From contig NZ_LMRP01000001.1 in the NCBI RefSeq assembly GCF_001426185.1, forward strand, positions 784,765 to 848,764: a stretch of 64,000 nt of DNA, written 5' to 3'. Positions 34,828 through 42,312 of the stretch are shown here, piece after piece. Under the pieces are notes generated by a model. The model saw nothing but the letters and a program-made list of their open reading frames with translations, ran no database searches and had not been told where the DNA came from. The position numbers were made by a program, and so were the translations under genes. Position 1 is the stretch's first letter. Every line of letters begins with the position of its first letter. The DNA comes from Rhodococcus sp. Leaf247. Lineage in GTDB: Bacteria; Actinomycetota; Actinomycetes; Mycobacteriales; Mycobacteriaceae.

Positions 34828-35425
34828 CGGTGATGACTCCACGTGCGGCGACGGCTGCGACCACATCGATCAGCAGCCGTCGTTCGACGATCTTGATGCG
34901 CTCGTGCAGCGACTCTTCGTCGTCGCCGTCGAGCACCGGCACTGCTTCCTGCGCCAGAATGGGTCCGGTGTCGACGCCGTCGTCCACCAGGTGCACGGTG
35001 GACCCGGCGACCTTGACGCCGTGCGCCAGAGCGTCGGCGACGGCGTGCGCACCGGGGAACGACGGCAACAGCGCCGGGTGTGTGTTCACGACGCGACCGC
35101 CGAAGCGGGAGAGGAACGCGGGCCCGAGGATGCGCATGAAGCCCGCACTGACGACGAGGTCCGGTTCATGGACGGCGACCGCATCGGCCAGAGCGACGTC
35201 CCATGCACCACGGTCGTCGTAGTCGGCCGGCGCGATCCGGCTGCACGGCACGCCGACCGATTCCGCGCCGCACGGGCGGTCGACCACGACAGCGACGACG
35301 TCGGCGGGGTATTCGGAGGACGACGCGGCGTCCACGAGCGAGCGGAGCAGAGAACCGATTCCCGACGCGAGAACGACGACACGAGCCGGGAGGTCCCGCG
35401 TGGACGTCGAACGCGGGGCAGACAG
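34796..35425 (-). CDS. purN: Phosphoribosylglycinamide formyltransferase, apparent CTG start
   Basis: Transfers a formyl group from 10-formyl-tetrahydrofolate to GAR. About 209 residues. The substrate loop is [16 protein letters not shown]. The catalytic motif is [16 protein letters not shown], with the Asp in [13 protein letters not shown]. The conserved N-terminal strand lies upstream of the first in-frame GTG (35335), and no ATG, GTG or TTG occurs in frame back to the previous gene's stop. A CTG at 35425 has GAGGAG 7 bases upstream and gives the normal family length, so it is taken as the start. ACG or another rare start is less likely. Middle gene of a DUF6350-purN-purH operon. Confidence 0.82.
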   Translation of the reverse strand: MSAPRSTSTRDLPARVVVLASGIGSLLRSLVDAASSSEYPADVVAVVVDRPCGAESVGVPCSRIAPADYDDRGAWDVALADAVAVHEPDLVVSAGFMRILGPAFLSRFGGRVVNTHPALLPSFPGAHAVADALAHGVKVAGSTVHLVDDGVDTGPILAQEAVPVLDGDDEESLHERIKIVERRLLIDVVAAVAARGVITDGRKAQIPSE

Positions 35426-35432
35426 CGTGCTT

Positions 35433-35438
35433 CTCCTC
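35433..35438 (-). promoter_or_regulatory. Ribosome-binding site that decides the purN start
   Basis: On the minus strand, GAGGAG ends 7 bases before the CTG codon at 35425. No ATG, GTG or TTG in the purN frame lies at a usable distance. This is the main reason to accept a CTG start. Confidence 0.65.
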
Positions 35439-35512
35439 GGCTGATCGAGCGGGTCGTGGACGGGATGAAGCCTAGACCGCCGCTTGTCGGAGCCTCGAGC
35501 GGGCTCGGCTCC

Positions 35513-36934
35513 TCAGGCTTTGCCGTCGGTCGGCAGCTCGACTATTTCGGCGTCCACGACGTCGTCCGCTGACTCGGAGCTGTCGGGAGCAGCGGGGGTC
35601 TCGGGAGCAGCGGGGGTTTCGGGAGTGTCTGCTTCTGCGTCGACGATGTCCGCGGAGTCCTCGGCGACAGCCGGTGCGGCGGTCAGTGCGGCCGGCTCTG
35701 CCAGGGTGACCGCATCCGAGCCGGTTTCGTGGTCATCGTCATCGTGGTCACGGTCCCAGCCGTGTTCGTCGTGGCGACGCATCCGGTAGGCGACCACGGC
35801 GGCGACACCGGTGCCGACGACGACGCTCCACGCGAAGGCCGTCACGCCGAACAGCGGGGCGTCGAGGCCGAGATGACCGAACGTCCCCACGGTTCCGCCC
35901 GCGAGCACCCCGACGACGACACACCCGACGCTGACGAGAACGGACGCCGCGGCCGCGGAGCGCAGCGCGTCGCCCAGGGACGTGGTCGCACGAGCCGCAG
36001 CTCGGCCGAGAACGGCGGCGGCCAGGGCCGGAACGACGAGCATGACCGGCCACCAGGCCTGCGCCGCCGACTCCGGCATGACGGCCAGCACCGGTACTGC
36101 CGGCATCTCGCCGCCGACGGTGTCGAACAGGGACACCGTGGCCGCCCCGACATGGGCTGCCGAGCCGGTCACGACGGCAGCGGCCGCGACGACGACGTTG
36201 GGCAGGTAGAGCACGGACACTGCCGTGAGCCCCAGCGCTCCCCCGATGCCGCCGCCCGAGTCGATCAGTGTGCCGAGGGTGGACGTCGACATGACGAGCG
36301 ACGCCACCACCAGCACGCTTCCACCGGCGAGCAGCACAGCGGCTGCGCGCGCTGCCGGCGCGAACGACGCTGCCAGCCACGGCGGAAGGTCGACCAGACG
36401 GATCACCGACGGCCAGGTGCCGCGGATGCATCCGATCAGCACGCCGATGCCGTGCACGAGGAGCACCCAGCCGAACGTCGCGAGCGCGTCGGGCGTGCTC
36501 AGAGCGATGACCGTGGACGCGTCGTGAATCATTGCGAGCATCACCGCGGACATGGCGAGCGGGCCCGCGAGACCTGCGCCGACTACCCATGCGATGTCGC
36601 GGCGGGTCGACGACTCGTCGACCGACTTGGCCACGATGGTCGCTACGGCACGCACCAGGAGCGCCGTGGCGAGCAGCGGAAGTACGGACAGCGTGGCACC
36701 GGCGATGCCCAGAGGGACCTGGTGCACCGCGAGCCAGACGGCGGCCAGAGCACCGAACGTGCCGGTGAGATCACTGTTGGCGGATACGAGCGTCACCAGC
36801 ACGACGGCCGTGACAAGGGCCAGCAACGTACCGACGGGCCGGAATGCCACCTGCAGCAGCATCCGGGCCTCGTCGGGACTCGGCCCGAAACGGCCGTGCG
36901 CGTGAGGTTCGCGGTCGAGGAGAGACGTCATCAC
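35513..36934 (-). CDS. DUF6350-type polytopic membrane protein
   Basis: A 473-residue protein with about 10 hydrophobic helices up to residue 390, then an 80-residue acidic tail rich in Asp, Glu, Ala and Pro (PETPAAPETPAAPDSSESADD). It matches the position and nature of mycobacterial Rv0955, directly before purN. No transport or catalytic motif is visible and the function is unknown. It is on the same strand as purN, with 87 bases between its stop and the purN start. A small tandem repeat ETPAAP occurs in the tail. Confidence 0.78.
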   Translation of the reverse strand: MMTSLLDREPHAHGRFGPSPDEARMLLQVAFRPVGTLLALVTAVVLVTLVSANSDLTGTFGALAAVWLAVHQVPLGIAGATLSVLPLLATALLVRAVATIVAKSVDESSTRRDIAWVVGAGLAGPLAMSAVMLAMIHDASTVIALSTPDALATFGWVLLVHGIGVLIGCIRGTWPSVIRLVDLPPWLAASFAPAARAAAVLLAGGSVLVVASLVMSTSTLGTLIDSGGGIGGALGLTAVSVLYLPNVVVAAAAVVTGSAAHVGAATVSLFDTVGGEMPAVPVLAVMPESAAQAWWPVMLVVPALAAAVLGRAAARATTSLGDALRSAAAASVLVSVGCVVVGVLAGGTVGTFGHLGLDAPLFGVTAFAWSVVVGTGVAAVVAYRMRRHDEHGWDRDHDDDDHETGSDAVTLAEPAALTAAPAVAEDSADIVDAEADTPETPAAPETPAAPDSSESADDVVDAEIVELPTDGKA

Positions 36935-36986
36935 CGATCAGGTTCTCACCGGACACCGACCTCCGGACCGAGGCGCGCCGAACCGA

Positions 36987-38096
36987 TCAGGTGCGGTCGT
37001 CCGGGCGCTGACCGAAGTCGAGGGCTCGCGTGGCCTCGGGTGCGGCGCCGTCGGGCTCGGACTGTGCTCGATCGTCGGACTGACCCTGGTCGCTCGGCGG
37101 CGCCTGCGGTGATGGATCGGTCTGGGGCGCTGGATCGGTCCGGGGCGCTGAATCTGTCTGTGGCGCTGCGTGCGCGGGTGCGGTGTTCACGGGCGCGGAA
37201 CCGACAGGCTGTCCGTACCGCTCGGTCGGCGCACCGTAGGGAGATCCGTATCCCTGTGGCTGGCCGTAGCCCTGCTGACCGTAGGGCTGGCCGTATCCCT
37301 GCGGCTGTCCGTACCCCTGGGGCTGGCCGTACCCCTGGGGCTGGCCGTACCCCTGCGGCTGGTTGTACCCCTGGGGCTGGCCGTAGCCCTGCTGGGAGTA
37401 CGCACCCGGTTGCGGCTGGCCGTAGGGCTGCTGTCCGTATCCCTGCTGGCCGTAACCCTGGGGCTGGTTGTAGCCCTGCGGCTGTCCGAACGGCTGGGCG
37501 GGACGAGCTTCACGCGGCGCCGGCACCGTGACGACACCGGACTCGATCAGCAACGAGCCGACCGACGCCACGACCTGCAGTACCGCGAGAATCAGAACCA
37601 GGATCGACCCGATTCCGACCCCGACACGCACCGCGTCACCGAACGCCGTGAAGGCGGCGCCCCGGTTGAACAGCTGGAAGATCAGCGTGAACAGCGCGGT
37701 CACGGACAGCGCTGCCACCAGGACCGCGGAGGCCTTCTGCTTGGGTAGCAGTCCCCCGGCGGTGACCAGCGCCGCGAGCAGCAACAGCGCGACGGCGGTG
37801 GGGTCCCCGAGTTCACGCTCGAAGAAGTTCGAGGAATCCCCACCGAGCGCGAACTGCGCGGACAGGCCGAGAAGGAAGGCCAGCACGCCCGTGCCGATGA
37901 CGACATACGAGGCGATTCGGCCTACCTGCTTCGTTCTCGCGGCGACGCGCTCGTTCGTCGACGATTCCGTGTCTCCCGACGTCGGATCCGTCGACTCGGG
38001 AGCGGGAGCGACAAGGCCCGATCGGTCCGTGGTGCTGTCGCCGCCCGCCTCCGCCGACTGCATGCGGGGGTCGGTTCCCTCGGGTGAGAAGGTCAT
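36987..38096 (-). CDS. DUF5336-family membrane protein with GYGQPQ repeats (Rv0954-like)
   Basis: A 369-residue protein. The N-terminal 55 residues are polar and disordered. Four membrane helices lie within about 58-180. A long Gln/Gly/Tyr/Pro-rich segment (about 195-290) is built of GYGQPQ units, and the acidic Pro-rich C-terminus follows. This is the architecture of the mycobacterial 34-kDa antigen Rv0954, reported as a cell-division complex member; the same role here is inferred from synteny and form. The low-complexity tail is probably cytoplasmic and may be prone to self-association. Upstream of DUF6350 on the same strand, 52-base gap. Confidence 0.82.
   Translation of the reverse strand: MTFSPEGTDPRMQSAEAGGDSTTDRSGLVAPAPESTDPTSGDTESSTNERVAARTKQVGRIASYVVIGTGVLAFLLGLSAQFALGGDSSNFFERELGDPTAVALLLLAALVTAGGLLPKQKASAVLVAALSVTALFTLIFQLFNRGAAFTAFGDAVRVGVGIGSILVLILAVLQVVASVGSLLIESGVVTVPAPREARPAQPFGQPQGYNQPQGYGQQGYGQQPYGQPQPGAYSQQGYGQPQGYNQPQGYGQPQGYGQPQGYGQPQGYGQPYGQQGYGQPQGYGSPYGAPTERYGQPVGSAPVNTAPAHAAPQTDSAPRTDPAPQTDPSPQAPPSDQGQSDDRAQSEPDGAAPEATRALDFGQRPDDRT
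37246..37497 (-). repeat. Imperfect 18-bp tandem repeats encoding GYGQPQ
   Basis: Coding repeat inside the DUF5336 gene. The unit on the plus strand is close to CCCTGGGGCTGGCCGTAC, most regular from about 37295 to 37390. Copies vary at the third codon position, so selection on the peptide is likely. Copy number may vary between strains. Confidence 0.8.
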
Positions 38097-38174
38097 CTCG
38101 ATTCCTCTTCCTCGGTTCTCTTCGCGTTCGACCCTTCACAGTACGGACGGTGGGATCGGCCGATCGACCGAGTC

Positions 38175-39299
38175 TCAGGACACCCCGACAGGCTCCCGGT
38201 CCTTCGACCGCGACGCCTCGATCTCGCGGACGAGGGGCAGAACCTTCTCCCCGAAGTACTCGATCTCCTCCTGGAAGTGCAGGAAGCCGCCCAGGATCAA
38301 GTCGACGCCACGGTCGCGGTAATCGACGATGCGAGTAGCCACCTGCTCCGGGGTGCCGATCAGCTGCGTCTTGAAGCCGTCGTTGTACTGCACCAGGTCC
38401 TCGAAGGTCGAGTCCGCCCACATGCCCTGCTTGTCGGCGGTCGAGTTGCCCGCCTGCTGCACTGCACCTCGGAACCCCTCCACAGCAGGCTTGTTGGCCT
38501 TCTCGATGATTTCGCGAAGCGTGTCGCGTGCTTCCTTCTCGCTGTCGCGTGCGATCACGAAGCCGTTGAGTCCGAACTTCACTTCCCGCTGGTGCGCACG
38601 CGCGACGGTACGGATGTTGTCGAGCTGGCCGGTGACTCCGTCGAAGTCCTTGCCGTTGGAGAAGTACCAGTCGGAGTACTTGCCCGCGTTTTCCTGTGCC
38701 GCAGCCGAATTGCCGCCCTGGAACAGTTCCGGGTTCGGGCGCTCGGGCGTGTTCAGCGGCTTGGGCTTCAACGTGAAGTCGTGGATGCGGTAGAAGTCGC
38801 CACGGAAGTCGACGTCGTCCTCGGTCCAGATCTTGCGCAGGACCTGCAGGAACTCGGCGCTTCGACGGTACCGCTCGTCGTGTTCGAGCCACGGCTCACC
38901 GAGGTGGGTGAACTCGTCCTTGAACCATCCACTCACGACGTTGACGGCGAATCGGCCGTTGGACAGATGGTCCGCGGTCGCACCGAGTTTCGCCAGGACT
39001 GCCGGCTGCCACAGCCCGGGGTGTACCGCGGCGATCACCTTGAGGCGTTCGGTCGCGAGAAGCAGTGCGAGGCTGAAGCTCGTGGACTCGTGCTGGAATT
39101 CGGCGCCGTAGCTGGCCTCGTACCGGACCTGACTCAGTGCGTACTCGAAGCCGTTGTTCTCCGCCGTTCGCGCGAGCTTCTTGTTGTATTCGAACTCCCA
39201 GCTGGTGCGCTGCTCGATGTCACTGGTGACCAGCCCGCCACTGACGTTGGGCACCCAGTAGGCGAACTTGATCTCGTCGGAAATTCTCTCGGTACTCAT
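38175..39299 (-). CDS. sfnG: Dimethylsulfone monooxygenase SfnG-like (FMNH2-dependent, luciferase family)
   Basis: A 374-residue flavin-dependent monooxygenase of the bacterial luciferase-like family. Signatures include KFAYWVPNVSGGLVTSDIEQRTSW near the start, AVHPGLWQPAVLAKLGATADHLSNGRFAVNVVSGW in the middle and GNSAAAQENAGKYSDWYF. SfnG converts dimethylsulfone to methanesulfinate for sulfur assimilation. The next gene upstream on the same strand is a DszC-like monooxygenase, supporting a sulfur-scavenging role. No flavin reductase gene is adjacent, so FMNH2 must come from elsewhere. Confidence 0.87.
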   Translation of the reverse strand: MSTERISDEIKFAYWVPNVSGGLVTSDIEQRTSWEFEYNKKLARTAENNGFEYALSQVRYEASYGAEFQHESTSFSLALLLATERLKVIAAVHPGLWQPAVLAKLGATADHLSNGRFAVNVVSGWFKDEFTHLGEPWLEHDERYRRSAEFLQVLRKIWTEDDVDFRGDFYRIHDFTLKPKPLNTPERPNPELFQGGNSAAAQENAGKYSDWYFSNGKDFDGVTGQLDNIRTVARAHQREVKFGLNGFVIARDSEKEARDTLREIIEKANKPAVEGFRGAVQQAGNSTADKQGMWADSTFEDLVQYNDGFKTQLIGTPEQVATRIVDYRDRGVDLILGGFLHFQEEIEYFGEKVLPLVREIEASRSKDREPVGVS

Positions 39300-39337
39300 G
39301 CATTCCTCGGTTCGATGATGGTGCGCGGCAGATAGTT

Positions 39338-40573
39338 TCAGGAATACCAGGTGGGCTGCGGAAGCTCACCGCTGAGGACGTGGCGTCCCACCTCGCGACG
39401 CTTGTAGGCGACCGGGTCGTGGAGGGTGTGCGTGCGCACGTTGCGCCAGAACCGGTCGAAGCCGTGGCTGGACGCCGTCGCGCGTGCGCCGAGTCCTTCG
39501 AAGATGCCGGAGGTGATCTCGAGCGCGACCTCGGTCGCTCGCGCCTTCGCCGCGGCCACGCGAACCTCGTGCTCGCCCCGCTCGTGCTCGGTGACGGTCC
39601 AGGCATTGTCGTGGATCCGCTGCTGCTCCGCCGCCACCGCATCGGCGAGAGCCTCTGCAGCCCAGAGCTTCGCGGTCAGATCACCGTAGAGGTCGATGAT
39701 GTACGGCTCGTCGAGCGCGTTGTCGACAGTGCTGTGCAACCAGGCCCGGGTCGTGGTGCGGGTGTAGTCGGCGGCGGTGTCGAGGGCGCCGCGGGCGATA
39801 CCGAGGTAGAAGTTCACGAACACGAGCTGGATGATCGGAACGTTCAGCGTGTTGTAGACACGCGGCTCGAAGGCCTTGTCCCGGAAGCCGGCAGCCGAGC
39901 TCCAGTCGGTACGCACGTGATCGATGGTGACACTGCCGCTTTCGGTGCGACGCTGGCCGATGTTGTCCCAGTCGTCGTGGAAGGTCAGGCCGTCCGAGTC
40001 GGACGGCACGATCGCGAACACGTGGGTATCGGTACCCGCGAGAACACCTTCGAGGACGGTCACGTCGGACACTCGGCTGCCCGTGGAGAACGTCTTGGCG
40101 CCGTGGTAGACGATCGAGTCACCCTCGTCGGTGATCTCCACGTCATTGTCACGCGGGTTGACAGCACCGCCGAAGAACCAGGTGTTCTCGGTGGCAGCCT
40201 GCTCGACGGCAGCGATCTGCTCCTTCGTCCCGACCAGCCGTGCCGCCCAGAACCACAGCAGGTGGTAGCCGAGAAGCTGGCCGATGGAACCGTCGGCGCC
40301 AGCTACCGCGCGAATGACCTGGTAGGCGGTCTCCCACGTCTGTCCGCCGCCTCCGAACTCGGTGGGACCGAGAATCGTCACCAGACCGGACTCCTTGAGC
40401 AACGTCACCTCGGCATGAGGCGCTTCGGTTGCCCGGTCGCGTGCGACGGCGTCGACAGCCAGGATTGCGGCGACCTCGTGTGCTCGCTCAATCCACTCGG
40501 CGGAGGTGGTGGGGACGGTGGTCCAGCGCGGTTCGGTGGCGGCGCCGGCGGGGCGATTGTCAGTGATCGTCAT
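39338..40573 (-). CDS. Acyl-CoA dehydrogenase-like flavin monooxygenase (DszC/SfnB-type)
   Basis: A 411-residue protein of the acyl-CoA dehydrogenase fold. Residues typical of DszC-like sulfur monooxygenases are seen in GSIGQLLGYHLLWFWAARLVGT and ENTWFFGGAVNPRDN, and the C-terminal SHGFDRFWRNVRTHTLHDPVAYK carries the catalytic-type His region of this subgroup. It likely oxidizes an organosulfur compound feeding SfnG. The start at 40573 fits the normal family length; a TTG-initiated extension to 40687 is possible. Its upstream region is shared with the divergent WxL-like cassette. Confidence 0.82.
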   Translation of the reverse strand: MTITDNRPAGAATEPRWTTVPTTSAEWIERAHEVAAILAVDAVARDRATEAPHAEVTLLKESGLVTILGPTEFGGGGQTWETAYQVIRAVAGADGSIGQLLGYHLLWFWAARLVGTKEQIAAVEQAATENTWFFGGAVNPRDNDVEITDEGDSIVYHGAKTFSTGSRVSDVTVLEGVLAGTDTHVFAIVPSDSDGLTFHDDWDNIGQRRTESGSVTIDHVRTDWSSAAGFRDKAFEPRVYNTLNVPIIQLVFVNFYLGIARGALDTAADYTRTTTRAWLHSTVDNALDEPYIIDLYGDLTAKLWAAEALADAVAAEQQRIHDNAWTVTEHERGEHEVRVAAAKARATEVALEITSGIFEGLGARATASSHGFDRFWRNVRTHTLHDPVAYKRREVGRHVLSGELPQPTWYS

Positions 40574-40667
40574 GACGGGAAGTGAACCGTCCACCTCGCG
40601 GCGGAACCACCGTTGCACTCTGGGTGATTCGAACGGTTCTGCGCCGAGGCCAGAGCAGTTTTCGACG

Positions 40668-40697
40668 TTCAAACCTTTTATCGTCAAGTGGTATCAA
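40668..40697 (+). promoter_or_regulatory. Candidate promoter of the WxL-like cassette
   Basis: TTCAAA (40668-40673) and TATCAA (40692-40697) are separated by 18 bases and predict a transcript starting near 40704, with a leader of about 70 bases. The stretch is unusually AT-rich for this genome. Confidence 0.45.
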
Positions 40698-40718
40698 TAG
40701 TTCAGACCCGGAGGTACG

Positions 40719-40763
40719 GTGACCTTCCACAAATGGTGGCGGCGAGAACCGCCTTTTTCTTAG
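40719..40763 (+). CDS. 14-residue leader peptide with tandem Trp and Arg codons
   Basis: GTG-initiated ORF encoding MTFHKWWRREPPFS, with GGAGG (40710-40714) 4 bases upstream. The TGG TGG CGG CGA codons run into the left arm of the hairpin-plus-T-run at 40738-40758, and the stop TAG is 8 bases before the WxL-like gene. This is the layout of a ribosome-mediated attenuator. A chance ORF cannot be excluded because it is so short. It also partly overlaps a GGAGGT/ACCTTC hairpin at 40710-40727 that would hide its ribosome-binding site. Confidence 0.45.
   Translation: MTFHKWWRREPPFS
40738..40758 (+). terminator. Intrinsic terminator/attenuator in the WxL-cassette leader
   Basis: Stem GGCGG / CCGCC with six-base loop CGAGAA, followed directly by TTTTT. 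Its T-run ends 13 bases before the ATG at 40772, so it must be bypassed for the cassette to be expressed. A weak competing hairpin CCAC/GTGG (40727-40739) covers part of its left arm. A T-run terminator is rare in this window. Confidence 0.55.
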
Positions 40764-40771
40764 GACACGTC

Positions 40772-41293
40772 ATGAAGAAGTCCGTTCTCGCCGGTGCAGC
40801 AGCCGCTGGTGTCGTACTCGGTGCCGTTGTATTTCCCGGAACGGCGTCGGCAGCCGACACGACGGTGACGTTCTCCATCACGGCGGGGGGTATCGCGATC
40901 ACAGCCCCCGGCAGCGCGGCACTCACGGAGAACGCACTCCTCGACACCGCAACGGGTTCCATCACCGGGGTCAAGGTCACCGATGATCGACGCGGCATCT
41001 CCGGGTGGACAGCAACCGCATCCAGCACCGCGTTCACCAACGGCACAGGAGCCGGAACCACGTCGATCGCCGCAGATCAGGTGACGTACACGGGCAACCT
41101 GGCCTCGTTCACCGGCATTGCCGTCGTGACCCCCGGGCTGCCGGGCACCCTGGCCACCGCACGAAGTGCACAGGTCGCCACTGCAGTCGTGGGAACGAAC
41201 ACCGCGACGTGGTCACCCACCCTGTCGATCGCTCTGCCGACCAATCGCACCTCGGGTTCGTACTCGGGCGTGATCACCCACTCGGTTGCGTGA
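40772..41293 (+). CDS. Secreted WxL-like domain protein
   Basis: A 173-residue exported protein. The signal peptide (MKKSVLAGAAAAGVVLG, cleavage near TASA-AD at 28) is followed by a single beta-rich domain with two tryptophans in SGWTATAS and ATWSPTLSI and ending GVITHSVA. The spacing and the terminal strand resemble the WxL cell-surface domain of Firmicutes, but the third residue of each motif is Ala or Pro, not Leu. WxL domains bind peptidoglycan or partner proteins. First gene of a three-gene set; AGGA lies 6 bases before the ATG. Its end overlaps the next gene's TTG start by 8 bases. Confidence 0.72.
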   Translation: MKKSVLAGAAAAGVVLGAVVFPGTASAADTTVTFSITAGGIAITAPGSAALTENALLDTATGSITGVKVTDDRRGISGWTATASSTAFTNGTGAGTTSIAADQVTYTGNLASFTGIAVVTPGLPGTLATARSAQVATAVVGTNTATWSPTLSIALPTNRTSGSYSGVITHSVA

Positions 41294-42311
41294 CAAAACG
41301 ACCGTTCTGCTGACGCGACGGTCGATATCGGTTTTCCTCCTTCTTTTATTCGGCGTCAGCGTGTCATCGGCCATTCCTGCCGTTGCGCAACCTCCATTGG
41401 ACGGATCGACGGGTATCAGCATTCGATTGTTGGAAGCGCCGGTAGCCCTCGAAGGTGATCCTCGGGCGCTGTCGTACATCGTCGACAATCTGCCACCGGG
41501 AACTCTGATCGACAGAAAGTTCGAAGTCACCAACGACACCGGCGCAGAGGCCACCGTCCGCATGTATGCGGGCGCGGCCGACATCGCAGGAGCGGACGGT
41601 TTCGTCTTCGAGGACGGTGCTGCCGTGAACGAACTGACGTCCTGGATGACGGTGACGCCGTCCGAGGTGGTCGTACCGTCGGGCGGCTCCACCGAGGGAC
41701 TCGTGTCCATCTCGGTCCCGTCGGACGCGACCGAGGCGGAGCGGTACGCCGTCGTCTGGGCAGAGGTGAATGGCGCACCCGGTTCCGGCGGAATCTCGAC
41801 GGTGTCGCGGGTCGGCATCCGCGCCTACCTGTCCGTGGGAGCCGGGAACGGCCCGCCGGAAGACTTCTCTGTGACCACCGTGACCGCCGGCCGGTCGACG
41901 ACGGGCGCGCCGGAAGTCACCATCGGCGTCGACAACACCGGCGGGCGGGCCCTCGACCCGTCGGCGACAGTGACACTGTCCGGCGGCCCGGGCGGTATCA
42001 GTGCTGCCCCGGCAACCGGATCCGGAGGTTCCATCGCGCCCGGTACGAGCGGAACGGTGACCGTCGCGCTCGACGCCGCTCTCCCCGCGGGTCCCTGGAC
42101 CGCCGGCGTCACCGTGACGAGTGGCCGCGTGAGCCGGGACGGAAGCGGGCAAGTGACATTCCCCGATTCGGGCACCGCTGACGCGCAACAAGTATCGGCG
42201 TCGAGCGGCGGGACGCCGGTGTGGATCTGGATCGTGGTGGCGGCGGTAGTCGTCGCTCTCGCTGTTGCGCTGACTCTCGTCCTGCGGAGCAGGGCGCGGA
42301 CGAGCACCTGA
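41286..42311 (+). CDS. DUF916/WxL-interacting-protein-like membrane-anchored surface protein
   Basis: A 341-residue protein. It has a signal sequence (about 12-34), then a first beta domain (about 42-185) with DNLPPGTLIDRKFEVTNDTG, WMTVTPSEVVVPSGG and ERYAVVWAEV, the pattern of the DUF916/WxIP peptidoglycan-binding domain. A second beta domain spans about 195-295. A C-terminal membrane helix (WIWIVVAAVVVALAVALTLVL) precedes an Arg-rich tail. In Firmicutes such proteins bind WxL proteins. It begins at TTG 41286 inside the previous gene. I found no better start; the exact N-terminus is uncertain. Confidence 0.75.
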   Translation: MRDKTTVLLTRRSISVFLLLLFGVSVSSAIPAVAQPPLDGSTGISIRLLEAPVALEGDPRALSYIVDNLPPGTLIDRKFEVTNDTGAEATVRMYAGAADIAGADGFVFEDGAAVNELTSWMTVTPSEVVVPSGGSTEGLVSISVPSDATEAERYAVVWAEVNGAPGSGGISTVSRVGIRAYLSVGAGNGPPEDFSVTTVTAGRSTTGAPEVTIGVDNTGGRALDPSATVTLSGGPGGISAAPATGSGGSIAPGTSGTVTVALDAALPAGPWTAGVTVTSGRVSRDGSGQVTFPDSGTADAQQVSASSGGTPVWIWIVVAAVVVALAVALTLVLRSRARTST

Positions 42312-42312
42312 C

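Noticed and set aside
34796-35425. Frameshift in purN as the cause of the missing start
   Set aside because: The conserved N-terminal strand is in the same frame as the rest; only the start codon is unusual.
37246-37497. CRISPR-like array
   Set aside because: Repeats are contiguous 18-mers in coding frame with no spacers.
38154-38165. 12-bp palindrome GATCGGCCGATC before the DUF5336 gene
   Set aside because: Single short palindrome with no link to a promoter element; such sequences are common at this base composition.
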